9,942 bases of DNA from a bacterium. GTDB lineage: Bacteria > Bacteroidota > Ignavibacteria > Kapaibacteriales > UBA961. The notes beneath the pieces were generated by a model. It was not told where the DNA came from. It saw only the letters and a list, made by a program, of their open reading frames with translations, and made no database searches. Within the stretch, counting starts at the first letter, position 1; each line of letters begins with the position of its first letter. This document shows, in pieces, positions 7,585 through 9,942 of this stretch. The DNA is taken from assembly GCA_022844575.1 (NCBI GenBank), contig JALHLL010000122.1, forward strand, positions 1 through 9,942, in the 5' to 3' direction. Made by a program: the position numbers and the translations under genes.

Positions 7585-8646
7585 TCATCGTTCGGAAAGC
7601 GTCTGAGCCACATGAGTTAATAGTGGAATCAGTCTGGAATAGTTCATTCTGCGGGGACCTATAATACCTAAAGAACCCTTTGCATCGCCGAATTTATAAT
7701 GAGAGACGATAACACTGTATTCATTGAGCATCTCCGTTCCCATTTCCGAACCTATCATAACATAAGTACCGTTTTCATTGATTTCCTGCCTATCAAGGAT
7801 GTGAACAATCAAGTCCTCATTTTCAATAAGTTCTATTACGCCCTTTACTCTTTCTTTGGTTTCAAATTCGGGATACTCAAGCAAGTTTTGCGTTCCTGCT
7901 ATATGTACAACATCTTCGGGGGCATTATAATCCGAAAAAAGCGTTTCTACGGAATTGACAAAAAGACGCAAATAAGCATTATCCTGTTCCGGAATGCGAT
8001 CACGGATAATAGTAGAAAAATTATCCCGCAAAAAAGAAATCGGACGACCTGTTATTTTTTCATTAAGAATACGTGAAATTTCATCGAGCGCTTCATAATC
8101 AAGTTCAAAGTTTGCTTCCAAAGTAACGGTTCTTACTATATCTGATTCCAACTCCACTACTACTAATAACCGGGTGGATGATAATGCGATAAGCCGTAAA
8201 CGTTTTAAAATAACATCCGATAAATTGGGAAGAACAACGATACCCAGATAGTGAGATAAAGAACTGAGGACTTTCGAGGCATCGCGCAAAACGCTTTCAC
8301 GTGATGCATTATGAAGATTGTTCTGAACAAACGAGGCAATCTGATTGGTAATGCCTTCCGTTTTCATTAGCGAATCGACATACATTCTGTATCCTCTATC
8401 GGTGGGTATTCTGCCCGCAGACGTATGCGGATGACCGATAAAGCCCATATCTTCCAAGTCGCCCATAATATTGCGTATGGTTGCCGGGCTTAGCTTATAA
8501 TGTTCTTCAAGATATTTTGATAAAAAACGCGAACCGACCGGTTCGGCGGATAGGATATACATTTGTATTATTGCACGAAGTATATCTTTTTCTCTTTCGG
8601 TTAATTCCCTATCTCGGTGGTGTAATGGAAGAAAATCCGTTTTCAT
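7585..8646 (-). CDS. hrcA: Heat-inducible transcription repressor HrcA
   Basis: HrcA represses chaperone genes (groESL, dnaK operons) by binding CIRCE elements, and its folding depends on GroEL. This 353-residue protein has the usual family length and full architecture. The N-terminal winged helix includes LTEREKDILRAII (15-27), the recognition segment LSPATIRNIMGDLEDMGFI (52-70) and the wing/linker HTSAGRIPTDRGYRMYVD (74-91). The central GAF-like and inserted dimerisation regions follow, and the C-terminus carries the signature GIIGPRRMNYSRLIPLL (327-343). ATG 8646 gives the expected N-terminus; the upstream ribosome site is weak. It starts 35 nt after the surA-like gene, so the two are probably co-transcribed. 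The usual grpE/dnaJ partners are absent here, and I found no CIRCE (TTAGCACTC-N9-GAGTGCTAA) in the window, so its operators must be elsewhere. Identification is firm. Confidence 0.97.
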   Translation of the reverse strand: MKTDFLPLHHRDRELTEREKDILRAIIQMYILSAEPVGSRFLSKYLEEHYKLSPATIRNIMGDLEDMGFIGHPHTSAGRIPTDRGYRMYVDSLMKTEGITNQIASFVQNNLHNASRESVLRDASKVLSSLSHYLGIVVLPNLSDVILKRLRLIALSSTRLLVVVELESDIVRTVTLEANFELDYEALDEISRILNEKITGRPISFLRDNFSTIIRDRIPEQDNAYLRLFVNSVETLFSDYNAPEDVVHIAGTQNLLEYPEFETKERVKGVIELIENEDLIVHILDRQEINENGTYVMIGSEMGTEMLNEYSVIVSHYKFGDAKGSLGIIGPRRMNYSRLIPLLTHVAQTLSER

Positions 8647-8681
8647 ACTTCATATTTCATATCATGTGAATCGGGAAAAAC

Positions 8682-9942
8682 CTACTTGGTTTCCCAATAC
8701 AAGGATGAGCGTAATTCCTTAATCCAATCATCGAATAAACGAGATTGTTTATGAGATATAGCCATTTTTTCAATATGTTTATCATCCGTAGCCAAAGTGA
8801 ACTTATGTTCAGGTATGGTACGTTTTTTTAGAACGATATGAAAAGCCGGTTTCGTTGGATCGGAGGCATAAGGCAACGGGTCGGTTATTCCACCATCGGG
8901 TAAAGCATCTAATACCGTTTTAAGGTCTGCACCGAGCCGTGAAGCATCCATACTTCCCATCGAACCGCCAAAACCTTGTGTCTCTTTTTCCTCTGAAAAT
9001 CTTCTTGCCAATATCTCGAACGGTTCACCGGCTGCTGCGCGTTTTTTTATAGAAGCTAAGGTGTCTTTTGCACGTTGATTATCATCATTCGAACCGCCGA
9101 CTTTAAAAAGTATATGCCTTGTATTGCAGGCATTCATTCTTTTATCAATAAGTTGAATAATATGATAACCGAATGGCGATTCAACAGGTGGTGATACTTC
9201 ATTCGGTTGCATAGAATATGCAGCCCTCTCATATTCGGCTACGAATTTTCCTTTTTCAACCCACCCTACATCGCCGCCTTGTGCCGCCGAGGCCGGATCG
9301 CTGCTATACCGTTTTGCAAAAGCGGCAAAATCCCCGCCGGCAATAATCGAATCACGTACTTTTAGTGCTTTCCGACGAATTTCATCCTTGATTTCTGCTG
9401 AAGGGCGTACATAAATAACTATATGCGAAAGTTCAAGTTGTGCCGGTGCCGCAGGTAAGGAATCCTTATACTGATTATAAAAATCCTCAATTTCACGCGG
9501 AGTACATTTTACGGAATAGAGTTTTTGTTGCTGAAGTCGCTCCGCCATCATTTGTTTACGCATATCGTCGCGAAAATTTCTTTTAAGGCGTTCTATAGAC
9601 ATGCCGTACAAATCTTCCACACGGCGTTCACTGCCATATTGCTGTATAAGATTCTGAATGGTATAATCCAAACGTTGATTTACTTCCTCGATGGCAACTT
9701 CCACGCTATCTTCAATCGCTTTGGTGATAATGAGTTTTTCATTGATCAGATCATCCAAAACTTGTTTTCGGAATTTAGGGTCATTAGGATCGGCTTTGCG
9801 TTGTTGAGCGAAAATTGCCGTTCTTCCCTCTACATCCGAAGCAAAAATTACCTCCTTGCCGACTATAGCAATTATCTTATCTAATTGCTTGGCATCATTC
9901 ATTTGTGCGATACACGAACCTGAACCGTATAATAGAGTAAGA
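8682..9942 (-). CDS. surA: SurA-like periplasmic peptidyl-prolyl isomerase (5' partial)
   Basis: This is a periplasmic chaperone and parvulin-type prolyl isomerase that assists outer-membrane protein folding. Residues are numbered from the internal Met at 9902. The SurA N-terminal module is at about 7-150 (LDKIIAIVGKEVIFASDVE, then coiled-coil-rich helices). Parvulin domain 1 spans about 155-254, with LSHI, QGGDVGWVEKG and FGYHIIQL. Domain 2 spans about 258-362, with TRHILF but a divergent GFGGSMGSMD where QGGDLGW is typical. A short C-terminal helical segment follows. Met 9902 is not the true start: the frame continues open to the window edge and encodes LTLLYGSGSCIAQ just before it, which looks like the end of a signal peptide cleaved near Ala-Gln. 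The real ATG is therefore outside the window. A lipoprotein reading of the Cys is possible but its lipobox is poor. It precedes hrcA by 35 nt on the same strand. The family is certain; whether it is the main SurA or a paralogue is not. Confidence 0.92.
   Translation of the reverse strand, partial: LTLLYGSGSCIAQMNDAKQLDKIIAIVGKEVIFASDVEGRTAIFAQQRKADPNDPKFRKQVLDDLINEKLIITKAIEDSVEVAIEEVNQRLDYTIQNLIQQYGSERRVEDLYGMSIERLKRNFRDDMRKQMMAERLQQQKLYSVKCTPREIEDFYNQYKDSLPAAPAQLELSHIVIYVRPSAEIKDEIRRKALKVRDSIIAGGDFAAFAKRYSSDPASAAQGGDVGWVEKGKFVAEYERAAYSMQPNEVSPPVESPFGYHIIQLIDKRMNACNTRHILFKVGGSNDDNQRAKDTLASIKKRAAAGEPFEILARRFSEEKETQGFGGSMGSMDASRLGADLKTVLDALPDGGITDPLPYASDPTKPAFHIVLKKRTIPEHKFTLATDDKHIEKMAISHKQSRLFDDWIKELRSSLYWETK

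Noticed and set aside
7699..8076. Plus-strand 125-codon ORF antisense to hrcA
   Set aside because: It is fully antisense to a conserved hrcA and its translation resembles no family; it is a shadow frame.
9525..9884. Plus-strand 119-codon ORF antisense to the surA-like gene
   Set aside because: It overlaps the conserved SurA N-terminal module in antisense and lacks any independent support.

Overview
The window is about 9.9 kb of moderately AT-rich bacterial DNA. It points to the Bacteroidota/FCB group: a secreted protein with an FlgD-like, type IX secretion (T9SS)-type C-terminal sorting domain, signal peptides ending in Ala-Gln, and generally weak ribosome-binding sites. A Kapabacteria- or Ignavibacteria-like member is my guess, at low confidence. 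The first 13 bases match the 3' end of a standard Illumina adapter, so position 1 is almost certainly an untrimmed contig end and not biology.

Layout. Positions 14-239 hold two tandem copies of a roughly 111-115 nt repeat, each able to fold into a long imperfect hairpin. The second copy runs into the start of a plus-strand gene (218-3628) for a large Dna2-like protein: a PD-(D/E)XK nuclease module followed by a UPF1/Dna2-type SF1B helicase. A perfect bidirectional hairpin terminator (3676-3704) separates it from a minus-strand block that reads, in transcription order, a SurA-like periplasmic peptidyl-prolyl isomerase (8682 to beyond 9942, 5'-truncated by the window edge), the heat-shock repressor HrcA (7585-8646), a 1003-residue secreted FG-GAP/Ig-like protein with the sorting domain (4450-7461) and an OmpR/PhoB-family response regulator (3710-4417).

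How the genes relate. The surA-hrcA spacing (35 nt) suggests co-transcription, pairing an envelope chaperone with a chaperone-gene repressor. The secreted protein follows hrcA after a 123-nt gap with a small hairpin, so it may have its own promoter. The response regulator follows 32 nt later with a clear Shine-Dalgarno, and no histidine kinase gene lies beside it in this window. The minus-strand genes look like ordinary chromosomal housekeeping and envelope genes. The less ordinary parts are the hairpin repeat overlapping the helicase start, and the nuclease-helicase itself, which has Asn at the usual motif-I His position and no recognisable Fe-S cysteine cluster. I see no RNA gene, CRISPR array, transposase or phage gene.
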